Assembly: GCA_027577415.1 (NCBI GenBank)
Contig: JANBQS010000001.1
Location: 43,451-107,450 of the forward strand
Direction: 5' to 3'
DNA: 64,000 bases
Source of the DNA: Coemansia sp. RSA 922
Taxonomy: Eukaryota > Kickxellomycota > Kickxellomycetes > Kickxellales > Kickxellaceae
Below are positions 11,491 through 23,500 of this stretch, one piece after another; positions within the stretch are counted from its first letter, which is position 1, and every line of letters starts with the position of its first letter. The translations under genes and the position numbers were made by a program. A model generated the notes under the pieces. The model was not told the origin of the DNA. It was given only the letters and a program-made list of their open reading frames with translations, and searched no databases.

Positions 11491-12749
11491 TGGCACTTGT
11501 TGCGGTTTTTTCTGTCTACCGTGGGAGGGTAGATAAATACCGATTAGTATAATGGAAATATGAGTAGAGTTAGTCTTTGTGCAAATATAAAAAGAGAGAA
11601 GAGCAACTAGCAGACAGTTGCCTATCAGCTTACCAGTATTTGTCAGGCAATATCGTCACAGTTGTTACTCAACAAGCTCCCTAGACGGCGACGCTAGTTA
11701 TATTATGCAGCGAATATACGCGTTCAGAGCGATACCTTGGGACGTAGATACTCGAATCAAGAAGACAAAACTAAATAGAGCAAGGGCAATAAGACAAAAT
11801 GTGCGCAAAAGTACAGCAAGAATCGAAAGAAAAAATGAGAGAGATAAAGTTCTAGTAAAGAACCTTGTTTCTCTCTTTCGTACTCGGCTGTCAACAGCAG
11901 TAGACTGTCTAAATTATTTGTCGCGGTGGTTGTTACGGCGAATGAAGAGCTCCTCTAAACAATAAAAAAATAGCAGGGAACTACATGTATTGCAGACCAA
12001 GGGGAGGGCGGTCTTGCTTGCACAACGTTTTTTACCTGATGGTCCCTCCCTCTCTTCCCCCATCTGGCCTCCCTTCCAATACTTAAATGACATAGGACAC
12101 TAGCAGCTACATATTGCCTTGTTAGTTTTGTCGATACAATAGCGACATTAACTTGCGACAATAAACTCTAATGCATATCGGTTACTGCTTGGTGAAGGTA
12201 TTGCATTATGATTTGAGAATCCAGGGCACATTCGGTCCTTTTGTGCACGTATGTGTACTACTACCTCACCATGTGCACAATACTTTGTCGCAACGACAAG
12301 GCCGTTCCCTCCCCAACATCCCTCTTAATTAGCCGGCACACTAGACAATTAGAGGCCGAGCGCAAGTGGTTAATAGTTCTATTATAGCATCTGGCATTTC
12401 AAACTTTGCCAATATATGCCAAAATAAAAAACGTTGAAAAATATATTTCGCTCTGCTTTTACATGTGGAAGCAAGTCAAATATGAAATAAAAAAAGTACA
12501 CAAAGGCCAAAATAGAAACAGGTGGTTTGAAATTAAGTGGTGAGAGTTGTTCGGAGAACATGGCAGTAATTATCGGCAGACCACAAAGGCTGGATACAAT
12601 TAGCTCTCATCGTAGTCGTAAAATGAGACAGCAACATCGTCCGCCCGATAAACCCAAGAGGTATGATGAGATAGATAGTCGCTGAAGATCAGGGGAGATA
12701 AAGTTTTTGGTAGAACCAATGAACCAAGCAAAAGCCCGACTGTGGGGCT
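11491..12749 (-). promoter_or_regulatory. RasGEF promoter and 5'UTR intron; 3' flank of the kinase gene
   Basis: On the minus strand a 5'UTR intron is visible just before the RasGEF start: donor CTG|GTAAGC at 11634/11633, branch-like TACTAATC near 11545, and acceptor GGTAG ending at 11516 (118 nt). Joining the flanking exons in the coding phase gives a stop codon, so the upstream exon is non-coding. The remainder, to 12749, is AT-rich. A 115-residue plus-strand frame at 11618-11965 has no recognisable features and overlaps this intron, so I do not call it a gene. Confidence 0.5.
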
Positions 12750-15700
12750 CTAAAGCTCCATGGCAAACATGTCGTCGCTCTGCTGATTCCGGTCCTCGTC
12801 GATCGACCATGAGAGCTCGTCGCTCAGGGCATCGTCGTCGTCGTCGTTGTTGGTGTTATAGTGGAGATGGTTGTTGGTCTGGCGGCTGATCGACGCAGCG
12901 CCAAGTTTCGACGCCAGGCTAGGGATCGGGAGTTCTTCGACGTCGTCAGCCCACGAAAAGCTCGTATGTGCATCGCTGTCCAGCAGCGACTGATTGCCCA
13001 ACTTCTTGATAGGGGCCGGAAGACTGTGCATAGCAGCCGGCTTCATGTTGGACGGTCTGGCCATCGACTGAGGCAGCGCAATGGCAGTGACCTTCAAGGG
13101 CTGGCGGAAGGCAGGATTCCCAGGGCGGCGGCTATCAGAGTTGTTGTTGCTGTTGTAGTCGTGGCGAGGGTGGGAGGAGTGGTGATGAACCGTGTGCAAA
13201 TGGTTGCTGAAGCGTACACTGCGCGCACTGCGCGGATTAGCAGCCGCAGAGGTGGGAGCTGAGGATTTAACGCTGGCGCTGCCAATCCGGTGTGACCAGC
13301 GGCTAGCGTCAGCCTCGTCATCTGCTTCCACATCATCGGCGTAGTTGGCAGCAGCAGCAGTGCGCTTGGATCTAGCGGGAGTAGCGGCAGCAGAGCCATT
13401 TAGTGGCGGGGTGTGCACGGCTGACCCTGCGTCGGAAACAGGCATCATACGCGGGCTGTAGTACTCGACCGAGGAAGTAACCAGTGTAGCTGTTAGCGAG
13501 CTGTCAGCCGACGTGTTTGCCGCATCGGGGCGCACACCGCGAGCCAGTGGCACCACAGATGGAACTGGGAGGCGAGCATCGCCGAAGCGCGCGCGGCTCG
13601 ACGACTGGCCCACCACAGCACCCTTGGAGCTGATTGGCGAGCGAAGCGTAGTGCTGCCCGTGTTGACGTTGCTCTCCTCTTCGCTAAAGTGGCCAAGGAT
13701 GTCGAACCCGTCAGAGTACAGCGAGCTCTCAGAGCTACTACTGCTAATGGCGGGAACGGCTACGGCAACATGCAATGGACGCTTGGGTACGACGGCTGAC
13801 GTTGCACTGGCGTGGAGTCTGCTGCTCGTCGCTGGCAGACTCTTGGCACCAGCCGACAAGACGGGCAGGCGCTGCGAGTCGTCAAACGATAGCGGCTCTG
13901 AAAAGTCCATGTCCTCCTCCGAGTCGTACATGTGCGCACCGGCTTTAGGGATACCAAAGCCAAGGGAGCTGGCAATAGCGTGCTTGGGGAACTTGCTGGC
14001 CATGGTCGAGGCGGCGACAGTGTATTCGGGCACACTTGCCAGTCCGCCGTTGGATAAACCCGCAGCTTCGTCTTCGTCCTCGACTTCAGACACGTTCTCA
14101 AGCTGGTTCCATGGCTCAGTGTCGCCATCATCGTCATAATACTCGCGGGCATCAGCGTGCATAATGTCCTCGCCGTCATCCTGCTTGCCCTGGCCTAGGC
14201 CATTCTTGGGTAAGCAGAGCATCGACGACTGCAAAATAGCCGCGGCAGCCTTGGCGGCCGTGTGGTTGAACTCGCGGGGCATCATCTTGCGCGCTGCGGC
14301 AGCTTGGGTAGCAGGGATGATCTGGCTGAAGACCAGTGCTGGTACCGACGTAGACAAGTTGTGCTTGGCGGTAGCACCGGACAGTTTGTACTGGTTGATG
14401 GCAGTGAATCGCTTGGCATGTGGGGGCTTCGCCTTGGTAGGCGAGGAAGCAGCGGTGGCCGAGTCGAGCGCTAGAGCTGTAGTGGCCAACACAGGCTGTG
14501 GGACGTGTTGCAAGCGAGGCATGGCATGAGGAATGCCGTTGGACGGTGGCGACCACTTCTTGCTGCCAACGCCCCCAGTGAGTGACTTGCCATAGCTGCC
14601 CACAAAGGAGCCAGCGGTGGCAGCACCAGCAGCGTTGATTGGGCGGCGGTTGGGGGCAGCATTCTTGGAGCGAGAGGCAAAGGCACTTGGCGGCTTGGGC
14701 GCGTTGAAGGGGTAGTCCAAGTCCTGCACCCACTGCTTGAGCTCGAGGACGTTGCAGCGGCCGCTCTCGGGAGAGAATATGCGAGTAACCAAAAAGTCGG
14801 CGACCTCGCGTGGCAGCTTGGGGAACTGGTTGGAGAGGAACCCAGCGCCCTCACGCAAAAAGCGGCAGAACTTGAAGCACGACGCGCGGGAGGGATCAGT
14901 CCAGGGCGACTGCGCAAATAGCAAGTTGAGGAACAGCACGCCCAATGCCCAGACATCCGACAGACGTGGCGAGTAGTCCTCACGAGGGCCGTAGACAGTC
15001 GGGTCGTTGGGGTTCAGCCCGCCGTTGCGGTTCTCATAGCTCATGTAGGGCTTGCTGCCACACTCAAAGTCCGTCGACAGCGACTCGCGCGTCGCCAGAC
15101 CAAAGTCGGTAAGCTTGAGGTTGCCGTCCGCACCCAGGATAAAGTTCTCGGGCTTGAGGTCACGGTGGTACGCCTTGAGCGCGTGGATGTGAGCGACGGC
15201 ATCAATCATCTGTTCAAACAAGCGAGTGGCCTCTACGAAACGGCGCTCCTCTTGGTTGGCGTTGAACGCAGGGTGCTGCGTGATGTAGTCGTACAGATCA
15301 GGGCCTGACACGCGTTCCATGACTAGGAAGAGCCAGTCGCGAGTCTCAAAGTGAGCAAATAGGGTGACAATATGAGGGTGAGGGCAGACGGAGCCGTGGA
15401 TCTCTAGCTCCGTGCGCTGCAAGGCAAGCTGGCGCGAGGTGAGGCCCAGCTTGGACAGGCACTTGAGCGCATACTTGGCTCCATCGTGGCTGCAGCGGGC
15501 CAGATACACCACGGCGTACGATCCCTCGCCAAGGACGCTGAGCAGCCGGTACTGCTTGCCAGTCGTCGGGTCGGCGATGTCAGAGCCAAGTGCAAACGGC
15601 AGGCTGTCTGGGTCGACGTAGCCGGGGGTCTTCATCGAGTCTGCGGGCGACAGCGGGTGCGGGGTGCGCTGCTGAGGAATGTCAAAGTGGGGTGTATCGG

Positions 15701-16391
15701 CAGTGTTTTGCATCTTGTGCTTGTTGAGGGCCAGCGAAAGTCCAGAGAGCAGAGGAGAGGCGTTGCCGCCCTGGTAGGTAGACGACATAAGCGTAGCGAC
15801 TTCGCGAGAGCCAGGCGAGGGCTTGCCGGTGTTGATGCTCAGGTGCGCGTTGGGCAGGGCGTTAGCTGTGGCTGCGGCGTTTGCGGCATTGGCAGTCGCG
15901 CGCCATTGCTTGTTGAGGTCACTGGCATTGGGAACGCGGCGGGTCGAGCGTCCGTTGTTGCCATTACCGGTTCCGATACTGCCAGGCTGCACAGCTGGCT
16001 CCTGAGCGGGCTTCTGCTGGTGCTGGTTGTAGTGGTTGTGGTAGTTTTGCCAGTGGGGAGCGGCAAAGGCCGGGTTGACGTTGCGGTGGCTGCCATGCGA
16101 GCCCTGCTGGCCAAGGGAATGGTCGCGGCCCTCGGTGACATCTTGCTTATGGCTGGAGCCAGGGGCGGCAAAGCTCTTGGGGAACGGGTGGTGGAAGAGC
16201 TCAGCGCTGTTGCCAGAGTGGACATCCTTTGCGGAAGCGGCCGGTGGACCCGCCGTGAAGGATGCAAATGAAGTGTTTCCAAACCTGAGCTTGGAGTGTG
16301 CGGCAGAAACGGAGGCCGGCGGAACGGTAACAACAGAGGACGACCCGGCGGCCGATCCCGCCTGTTGGTGTTGTTGCTGGTAGGCAAGCAT
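12750..16391 (-). CDS. Ran1/Ksp1-like serine/threonine protein kinase
   Basis: An intronless frame of 1213 residues. The kinase domain occupies about residues 280-560. Visible elements are the glycine loop GEGSYAVVY, the VAIK-type lysine in YALKCL, the catalytic loop YHRDLKPEN, the DFG in LTDFGLATRE, and the later landmarks SDVWALGVLFLNLLF and SPWTDPS. The APE-type motif is altered to MSYEN. The overall pattern, including WVQDLDYPFN at the domain end, fits the fungal Ran1(Pat1)/Ksp1/Sks1 group, which controls nutrient signalling, TOR and PKA output and the switch between growth and differentiation. Long N-terminal (His/Gln/Asn-rich) and C-terminal (Ser/Ala/Asp-rich) tails are low in complexity, as in Ksp1 (about 1000 residues in yeast). 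A strong 5'UTR acceptor lies 90 bases upstream. Kinase call is certain, subfamily likely. Confidence 0.88.
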   Translation of the reverse strand: MLAYQQQHQQAGSAAGSSSVVTVPPASVSAAHSKLRFGNTSFASFTAGPPAASAKDVHSGNSAELFHHPFPKSFAAPGSSHKQDVTEGRDHSLGQQGSHGSHRNVNPAFAAPHWQNYHNHYNQHQQKPAQEPAVQPGSIGTGNGNNGRSTRRVPNASDLNKQWRATANAANAAATANALPNAHLSINTGKPSPGSREVATLMSSTYQGGNASPLLSGLSLALNKHKMQNTADTPHFDIPQQRTPHPLSPADSMKTPGYVDPDSLPFALGSDIADPTTGKQYRLLSVLGEGSYAVVYLARCSHDGAKYALKCLSKLGLTSRQLALQRTELEIHGSVCPHPHIVTLFAHFETRDWLFLVMERVSGPDLYDYITQHPAFNANQEERRFVEATRLFEQMIDAVAHIHALKAYHRDLKPENFILGADGNLKLTDFGLATRESLSTDFECGSKPYMSYENRNGGLNPNDPTVYGPREDYSPRLSDVWALGVLFLNLLFAQSPWTDPSRASCFKFCRFLREGAGFLSNQFPKLPREVADFLVTRIFSPESGRCNVLELKQWVQDLDYPFNAPKPPSAFASRSKNAAPNRRPINAAGAATAGSFVGSYGKSLTGGVGSKKWSPPSNGIPHAMPRLQHVPQPVLATTALALDSATAASSPTKAKPPHAKRFTAINQYKLSGATAKHNLSTSVPALVFSQIIPATQAAAARKMMPREFNHTAAKAAAAILQSSMLCLPKNGLGQGKQDDGEDIMHADAREYYDDDGDTEPWNQLENVSEVEDEDEAAGLSNGGLASVPEYTVAASTMASKFPKHAIASSLGFGIPKAGAHMYDSEEDMDFSEPLSFDDSQRLPVLSAGAKSLPATSSRLHASATSAVVPKRPLHVAVAVPAISSSSSESSLYSDGFDILGHFSEEESNVNTGSTTLRSPISSKGAVVGQSSSRARFGDARLPVPSVVPLARGVRPDAANTSADSSLTATLVTSSVEYYSPRMMPVSDAGSAVHTPPLNGSAAATPARSKRTAAAANYADDVEADDEADASRWSHRIGSASVKSSAPTSAAANPRSARSVRFSNHLHTVHHHSSHPRHDYNSNNNSDSRRPGNPAFRQPLKVTAIALPQSMARPSNMKPAAMHSLPAPIKKLGNQSLLDSDAHTSFSWADDVEELPIPSLASKLGAASISRQTNNHLHYNTNNDDDDDALSDELSWSIDEDRNQQSDDMFAMEL

Positions 16392-16482
16392 CGAGCTGGT
16401 TCCTAGTTCCTAGTTGGCCCGCGGTTCTACAGGGCGGTGTTGGTGGCAAAATAAATAGTAGCCTCCGTTGTCGCAGAGCTAA

Positions 16483-17750
16483 CTGACATACAAAAAATAA
16501 TTAGTAAAAAAAATACACATTGAGAAGCAAAAGAGGAGAGAGAGGAGGCAGAGAGAATATAAAAGGAAGGTCAGCACACTGCGCGGCTTCCAAGGGGCAT
16601 TTTCCTTTTTAAAAAGAGGGATGTCAGTGATTGGCATTGCCAAAAGCAAAGGGGCGTAAGAAAGGTCTCGCCAGTGGACAACTTCGTCTTTGCATAATAC
16701 TTTGCGCGTAAGCAAGTGTGTGCCTGGGCCCAACTCGCCAGGGGATTGGATGAGCTCCCCCCCCCCCAAGCGATACAAGGTCCAGACGATGGCGTGTGCC
16801 AAACTTGCAGATCAGGAGACAAGTGCAGACATTGATGATTCACTTTTGGTAACAGGTGGGTGATGCTTAGGAGTGCGCACGGACCATGTGGCCAGAAAAA
16901 AGCTCCGTAGAGCATGAAAACTGTGAGATGAATCACAGACGCCACAGGTATACAACGAAAGAGGCGCAGCAAGCAGTGGATGAGGGGATTAGGAAAGTCG
17001 AGCGTGCATATGCAGGCCGGCGCCATTACAAGTTACACATGCCGAGATCAAGCAACTGCCGCCCGCAGTAGACGCAGCAAGATCCGAACCAGAAGAAAAA
17101 TAAGGGAGAAGTGGCTTACAGTAGAGTCAGCACGCCAGGTACACACCGAGCCTATTGAGAGCGTGCTCGTTGAGGCAGGGGGAGTACGTGTAGCAGAACT
17201 GAAGAGCAAAGCCCAGAAATTATAGTGGAGGAAAAATGGGGGGTGGTACGCAAGTCTTGTGGCAAGAGCGGAAAAGGGGAGAGGAGGGAGCAGAGGCGGC
17301 TGGCTTTATAGCAGCGTGCTGCTTGCACTTGTGAGGAGAAGGGTGCACGCGTGCAGTCAACGAGCAAAGCGCTGACATAGCCATCGACAAAGAGCAGCTT
17401 GAGGGGGAGGGGAACACGCACCTTATGCTTTGCGCCTTCTAGAAGTGGAAATGGCAGGCGATGCCACACAGCAGAGTAGGGCGATGATTAATAAGGTAAA
17501 GTATGAGCAAAGGCAGCTCTAACCACAGGCAATCATTCGAGTCGAGCAAGAACTGAAGGCGTGGCTAGAGAAAGTGTGTGATAGGAGATTGAAATAGGAT
17601 CGAAAGACAAAGGGACTCTTCATATATCAAGGGCGCGGAGGTGCGTATATAAATAAAATACAAGCCAAGGAGCAGAGGACACGGAGAGGTTGCATAAACG
17701 GCGGGCGGAAGGCAAGCGCCTGTGCTACAAGTACACTAAAAAAAACTTAC
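16483..17750 (-). other. Probable 5'UTR intron of the kinase gene
   Basis: On the minus strand the acceptor is near-ideal: a TTACTAATT branch site, a T-rich tract and GTATGTCAG ending at 16483, 91 bases before the kinase ATG. The best upstream donor is ACCGTG|GTAAGTTTTT at 17751/17750, giving a 1268-base intron. Other donors (for example one near 17115) could be used instead. Acceptor confidence is high, pairing moderate. Confidence 0.5.
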
Positions 17751-18214
17751 CACGGTACGACCAAGATCAAATGACGAGCTTTGCGAGCAGCGGGATTGGT
17801 AGGTAGTCAGCCGCGAAGAAGAGGCGAGTAAATAAGTACGCTGAGCAGCAGTGAAGAAAAGAGTTCCTCCTTTTAGGCCACAAACCTTGGACTAATGGTG
17901 TAGTCGCCAGGTCACTTGTGCGCAAAAGGCTGTGTCAGTGCGTTTATGAAGTCGATGCAGGTAAGCAATGCGCGGCGGTAGTGGTGGCGGCGGCAGAGAG
18001 GGGGCGGCGAAAAGCGAAATAAAGCTTAACAGCCAAGCAGACGCGCACTATAAGGAGCCAGCGAGTATAGTGTGCGCGTGCAACAAGGCAGGCGGGATCG
18101 ATCGATGGCGCCTGTCCTGAGTTTGGGGGGAGGTGCAAAGCCAAGATTGCAACTCCCAGAATGCAACTGAGCGGGATATGCGAGAGTAGTGTCGTTGGGC
18201 TCAAGACACGGGCT

Positions 18215-18230
18215 AGAGAGAGAGAGAGAG
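18215..18230. repeat. (AG)8 microsatellite
   Basis: An uninterrupted AG dinucleotide run of 16 bases, followed about 25 bases downstream by a second purine run (AGATAGAGAGAGAGAGG). On the minus strand these are CT tracts, common in fungal promoters and leaders. Confidence 0.8.
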
Positions 18231-19018
18231 GATCTGAAAGTCAAAATAAGTGGAGATAGAGAGAGAGGGTGTCAAAATAGATAGTACAAGGATGCTAGAG
18301 CATGCACCAGGCAGAGTTAGATAGAAAAAGATTGGAGAGAGTTGGGGTCTGAAACGTGGTCAAAGAGCCATATCGATAGGAGGTCCCGGGTATTGCTAGA
18401 GCGCGCCAAGAATTCAAAGTGCAGGTTTCTGTGCAGGATTCCGGCGTAGCTGGCGCTCGAAGCAGTAGAAAATAAAGATAATAATAAAAGTACAAGGCGT
18501 GCGTTGCGGACTGGCCCACGACGTAGAGCCCAGGCCCTTGAGAGAGTGAGAGACGTGCCTGCCGTTAGATAGCGCAGATACGACACAAGCACACGCGCGC
18601 GCAAAGGGCGGACTGAGGAGCCGCGGAGAGCGCAAAGCAAGCCCTCGTTAACTGAGAGTAAGAGCGGGAGAAAAGAAAAAAAAAAGTCAAAGAGAGCCAC
18701 GAAAACGAACTACAGAGCAACGGACAGGGGCCGAGTAGAGAGCTGCGCTGATGAGCTCTCGGAGATTATCTAATAAAATAGAAGAAAAAATAAATACGGC
18801 AAATTAGGGCAAATGAACAGAGGCAAAAAAGGATAAAGAAAGGGTGTGATAAATTTATATTATCGATGCCTGGGCTGTCTGGAGGGCGTATAGGAAGGGG
18901 GATTAGGATTATAAGCAGACGGCGCTGCGATTGGCCACATCCACTAGGCGGGGGGAAAAGCCCAGAAAGTGTGTCACCACGGCAAAAGCCCAGTAGCAGT
19001 TACCACCCGCCCTTCTCC

Positions 19019-19090
19019 GGCCCCGCCCAATGCCAGTGTGGACACACACTCGCCTTCTCCCAGTGCCGAGAAGAGGTGGCGGGCGGGGCC
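19019..19090. promoter_or_regulatory. Inverted pair of GC boxes
   Basis: GGCCCCGCCC at 19019-19028 and its exact reverse complement GGGCGGGGCC at 19081-19090 are separated by 52 bases, in a stretch more GC-rich than its surroundings. A CCAAT sequence on the minus strand (near 18930) and an AT-rich element (near 18850) lie on the kinase-gene side. This looks like a core promoter with paired zinc-finger activator sites; the factor is unknown. Confidence 0.4.
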
Positions 19091-20582
19091 TATAGAGATA
19101 ATTCCACGCATTTCCAATGTTTCACTGCCCAGCCATTATTGCATCATCCAGGCCTCTGCCTCGGCCGTGGTCTGGATGAGAATTGCGCCATTAGTAAGGC
19201 CTGCTGCGCCAAGGCAGGAGAGGACTCGTCCTTTCACGTTGCAAAGTGTGAGTTACGGTTGTTTCGGGATACCATCGCACGGCATGTCCGTGCGGGGGGA
19301 GACTTACCTTTTCTGGTGGCGACTAAATGAAGGCCTCCACGTTGCTTAATATTTGCCGTGAGAGATGCGGAGGAGTGTATCACTAGAAGCCTGGCAAGCG
19401 CCGAGAAGAAGTGGGGGAGTGAACAGTGCCGCTGTGTTGTGTGCCGAAACTGGGTCCTACTGCAAAGCTTCCTCTGTGCCGAAGAAAGCGTGGCAAAAAT
19501 AGGGGGAGAAAAGTTGAGGGGGGAAGGAGTCGACGGCGGACTTGAGGCCAGGAGTAAAAAAGGCAGCCGTCCTAAAAGTGCGAAATATCGAATACTACGT
19601 CGACAGACGCCCTTGGGGGGTGCTGTAAGAAGAGAATTTATGTATTCAAAATGTTGTCGAGCACATTCCAAATGTAGGGGGGTGGGAGGGGGGGCCTCTT
19701 TCAGCCTCCCCCTCCCTTCCTTTTATTCCTATGAGTGAGTCTGTATTTTGTCTGGCCCGCCACTGTTTCTGTCTCGTTTTATTTTATTTTATTTTCTATT
19801 TTCCTGGTGAGCGAGAGCCACGGGCAGTGGGCAACCCACCTCACGGGCCCATACATGCAATGAAGAAACCGCCCTCCACGCATGGCTCCCTCTCACTAGC
19901 TTCACTTTCCGAGGCAGACGCAACCATGACGGCGACAGTGGCAGTAGCCAGTTGGCGAGCCAGCCCAGGGACAATATGCACCGGATCTTGCTGCATCCTC
20001 TACTGCTGATAAATAAATGAACACCCCCCTCTTCCTACCCACCCCCCGTTCAAATTGGTCATGCGCAGTGTAGCCTGTTTGAAAGACAAAGCAAAAAACT
20101 TCCTTTCTTTTCCATGCTTTTGTGCTCCGAGCTAAAAGAGCTAAAGTGTGAGACACATGTCCATCCTACTCTACATTTTTCGCACTCCTTTCGGGCTTGT
20201 AAACTTCCCCATGCGGCATAGTTTTGTATTTTCTGGCACAGAGCCAGTTGCAACCAGCTCTATGGTCTCATTCGACTGCGTTTGCACCTGAGAATGACAC
20301 CTTTTAGAATTAGATATCCGATTCTGTTTATTACTAATGCAAATAAAAGTGCTTACTCGTGTACATGTCTGCAAATCCCAGTCAGGACATGCACTCACGC
20401 AATACTCGAGCGAAAGGCAGAGAAAGGCGCCATTCTCACACCATGCACAGGCTTTCTGCACGTCTAGTAGGTCAGAATGAGCTGAAGAGTGCAACAAAAG
20501 CTACTCTAACCCAGAGAATAAACTCCACCGCACACCGTAATTCATCAATATATCCGCGGGAATCTCACACACACACAACACT

Positions 20583-23500
20583 CTACCGCGGTGCACTCTT
20601 GTCCCTCATCAACTGTCTGACGAGCACTGCCAATCGACCGCGTGACTCCTTGACACTATCTGTTTCCTGCATCCATTCGGTTTCGCTTAACAGCCGCTCA
20701 ATCTCTTCCAGGCTAGACTCGCCCTCTTCGTCAATATCCGCCACCACTCCATTGATACAAAGCATTGTAAACAGCTGGTCAGCTGCCACTTGTCTGATCT
20801 ACAAGAAGAAAAAGTATTGCACACTCTTTGTTTATTAGCAATGCATGTGTACTCGCATATCAGGAGCACTGTAGATCATCCCTTTTCAGAAAGAAGAAAA
20901 GGGAAAAGTCTAGCAATAGGATCGGCGTCGATTAAAAAAAAAACAGGGACAGACATGAAGTGCAAATACATGTTAATTACGCAATCGATAGTACTCATGA
21001 CATACCTTTGGAATAGGGTGCCCGATGTGGGCCAAGAGTGACTCGCTCACTAGTCGCGCAACTTCTGGCGACACAAGCGATAGGCTGCCATACAGCTTTA
21101 CGCACAACATCAAGCGCTGCGGAGCGCGCAGCTTGAAGGCAACACGCTGAACTGCACGATACAACGGGATCCACCTACCAAACCCAGTAGATTGCAGCAA
21201 TTTAGTTTGGCATGAAGGGGGCAATTTCAGTGTGTGTGAAACCGATAAGCGATTGGTGGAGAACAAAGTGCTGACATACACAAAAAGACAGCATGTGTCA
21301 ACAAGAAAGGCACGCGCGTGTGCATGCTGTTCCATGCACACAGACATGGACAGGATTTGCACTCACGGGTATACGTTTCCCACATGTACGAGATGACTAC
21401 TTACACATCAGGCGAGGCGGCCAGTAATGCGCCTTGCTCTATAAGCTGGTCCGAGACAATAAGCGCCGGATTGATCAGCTTACTAGTCTGCTTGTCCGTC
21501 AGAAGTAGCCTGGTCAGCTCGGCAATGATCCCGTCTACGGTCCACCCCGGCCTTAGTTCTTTGTCCGCTGTTGGCAGTGCTCCAGCATATGTCGCTACTG
21601 CGTTTACTGCAAACTTGCCCTATTATTAAAAGAGAGCAAAGGAGAAAGAGTGTGATAGAATTGAGGATTATGTCAAGTATCTCTGAATTGGGCAAGTTGT
21701 CAGTGGCAAGTAGTGCACATGCAGTAGTTTGCATACGTGGGTGTCATCATCACAATCCCGGCTAACAATAGCCATTGTTATCCTGTGAAAAGAAAGACAA
21801 CGGAGCTAGCAAACAATTCAGCCACACTACGGCTTGCGTTTGTATAGTAGGCACATCCAAAAAAATAAAATTCCCTGTGGGGTGCAGCCTAGTGGTGCAA
21901 AAAATAAAAGGAGCCCCTTGAACAATACACACAAGGAACCAAGCACCAAGGCATAAATATAACAATGATGTGTGCTTGCAGTTGTCGCCTATATTAAAAT
22001 GGCCTACAACGCGACACTGGTGGCAATTGGAGGAATGGAAAGTGTCCTCCTAGCTGCAAACGAATATTCCCAACATATCGCACTCGAGCCCTGAGTAAAA
22101 CAAAAAAAAAAAAAAATTAAAGCCATGTCGATTGCTTACCATTGGTTCAGCCGATCCAGCAACAACGAATCCCTCAAACAGCGGCTTTCTCAGGCTCTCC
22201 TCTGAAACTGAAAGTGCATAAACAAGTTGTTCATAGGCGGACTCTGAATCAACCCAGTTAATCCCCTCCTTGCATGCATTACGACCGCCCGTATTAGCTG
22301 CCTCCCTACAATTTCCAGAAAGAGCGGACATTGTACAACCACGTCGACCAGAAAAAAAATAAATAAATAAGAAAGGGATGTCACGCGCTTCGGCTGAGTA
22401 ACAATGCACAGATAATTGCTGGGACAAAAATTTGGGCGCGTGCCAAAAATTGAAGCAAGGAATGAGCAAACAATTCATGTCGCGCAGTGGCTATATGTGC
22501 ACTGCAATGATGTGCTGTCCCATTGCATAATCCAGACGAAAAGGCCTTGGAAACGGGAGAGCTTAAAAAAATCCTCCCCGCTCCTTTGCACATGAGCACA
22601 AGTGCCCGCTCACGCGCACATTGGCTTGGGTGTATGCTTGTTTGTGAATGCCAATCACAACAAAAACATTGGCCGTATGTGGTCGCATGGTCAGTGCGAT
22701 ATCGCAATGCATAGAAAAAAGAATGGCGCATTGCAAGTATGTCATCCTCCGCCACCCAAACAAACAATTTTTTTACATACCTGTTGCAGCCGTTTTGTTG
22801 GCTGTTAGGAATAAAGTGCCGCAGCTCCTCGATGCACCTTTCCACGACTGCATCTGCTTCCAGTCCGTCAATGCCAGAAGTGCGTGACATCGTATCGCAC
22901 TGCCCATAGAGGAAGCTTTCAAGCAGTAGGCCAGCGGACACTCGGAGCCTGTCAATTTTCTCCGTGGCCGCATGGAGTATCCGCCCCAAAAGTCGCAGTG
23001 CCAGGTCTCGGTCGCTGTGAATATTAGACAACACCCGCGGGTCGGCTGAGAATAGGCGTTGCAGCGAGCACAGGCTTTGGTGGCGCACCCACGACCCAAC
23101 GTCGCCGCGACTATCTACGGTGCGGTCATGTAGCCCGCTGAGCAAGGCACCAACGGCTGCAAGTATGTCGCCATCACACATTCTGCCGCACTGTCCTGTC
23201 CCTAAATACCAGAATAGAACCAACATATCATCTGGTGATTTAATAAACTCAAGGTAGAAACCTGCCTGTTTTGCTGCCGCTACTCTTGTCGTGACACAGT
23301 CTATTTATATCGTACTTACCTAGTGCTCGCTGGCTGAACTGACCCAGAGCCAAGGCTGCGTCTCGGCGGATTTCTACAGTCGCGCCCTCAGTAATCAAGT
23401 TGCACAGCATTTCAAAATCGGCCCGAGTTCCTAGTGCGCCCAACGCCGCTACAAACCCTTCGCGCGAGAAGCCTGGCCCACCTTCCTGCACATGGTGCAC

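Larger units (their letters stand above)
16392..20582 (-). other. 4.2-kb gene-poor leader/promoter region of the kinase gene
   Basis: No frame here looks like protein: the longest plus-strand frames (18866-19330, 18969-19349 and 19358-19738) overlap each other and show no domain or consistent composition. The minus strand is pyrimidine-rich and carries good splice signals: donors at 17751/17750 (GTG|GTAAGT) and 19308/19307 (AAAG|GTAAGT), and an acceptor ending at 16483. It also carries an inverted pair of GC boxes at 19019-19090, a CCAAT sequence near 18930 and an AT-rich TATA-like stretch near 18850. The simplest reading is the promoter and spliced 5' leader of the kinase gene. Part of the region also serves the 3' end of the TBCD gene. 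Confidence 0.45.

Noticed and set aside
11618..11965. A plus-strand basic 115-residue frame
   Set aside because: No domain; it overlaps the RasGEF 5'UTR intron and has no supporting composition.
17066..17084. An AGATCCGAACC sequence resembling a reverse tRNA B box
   Set aside because: No matching A box or cloverleaf could be found at the right distance.
18866..19738. Three overlapping plus-strand frames in the kinase leader
   Set aside because: Mutually overlapping, without recognisable domains, and with uneven composition typical of chance frames.
21740..21800. A possible extra TBCD exon after a TTTTCACAG acceptor
   Set aside because: The reading phase required hits a stop codon, and the flanking exons already join in phase.
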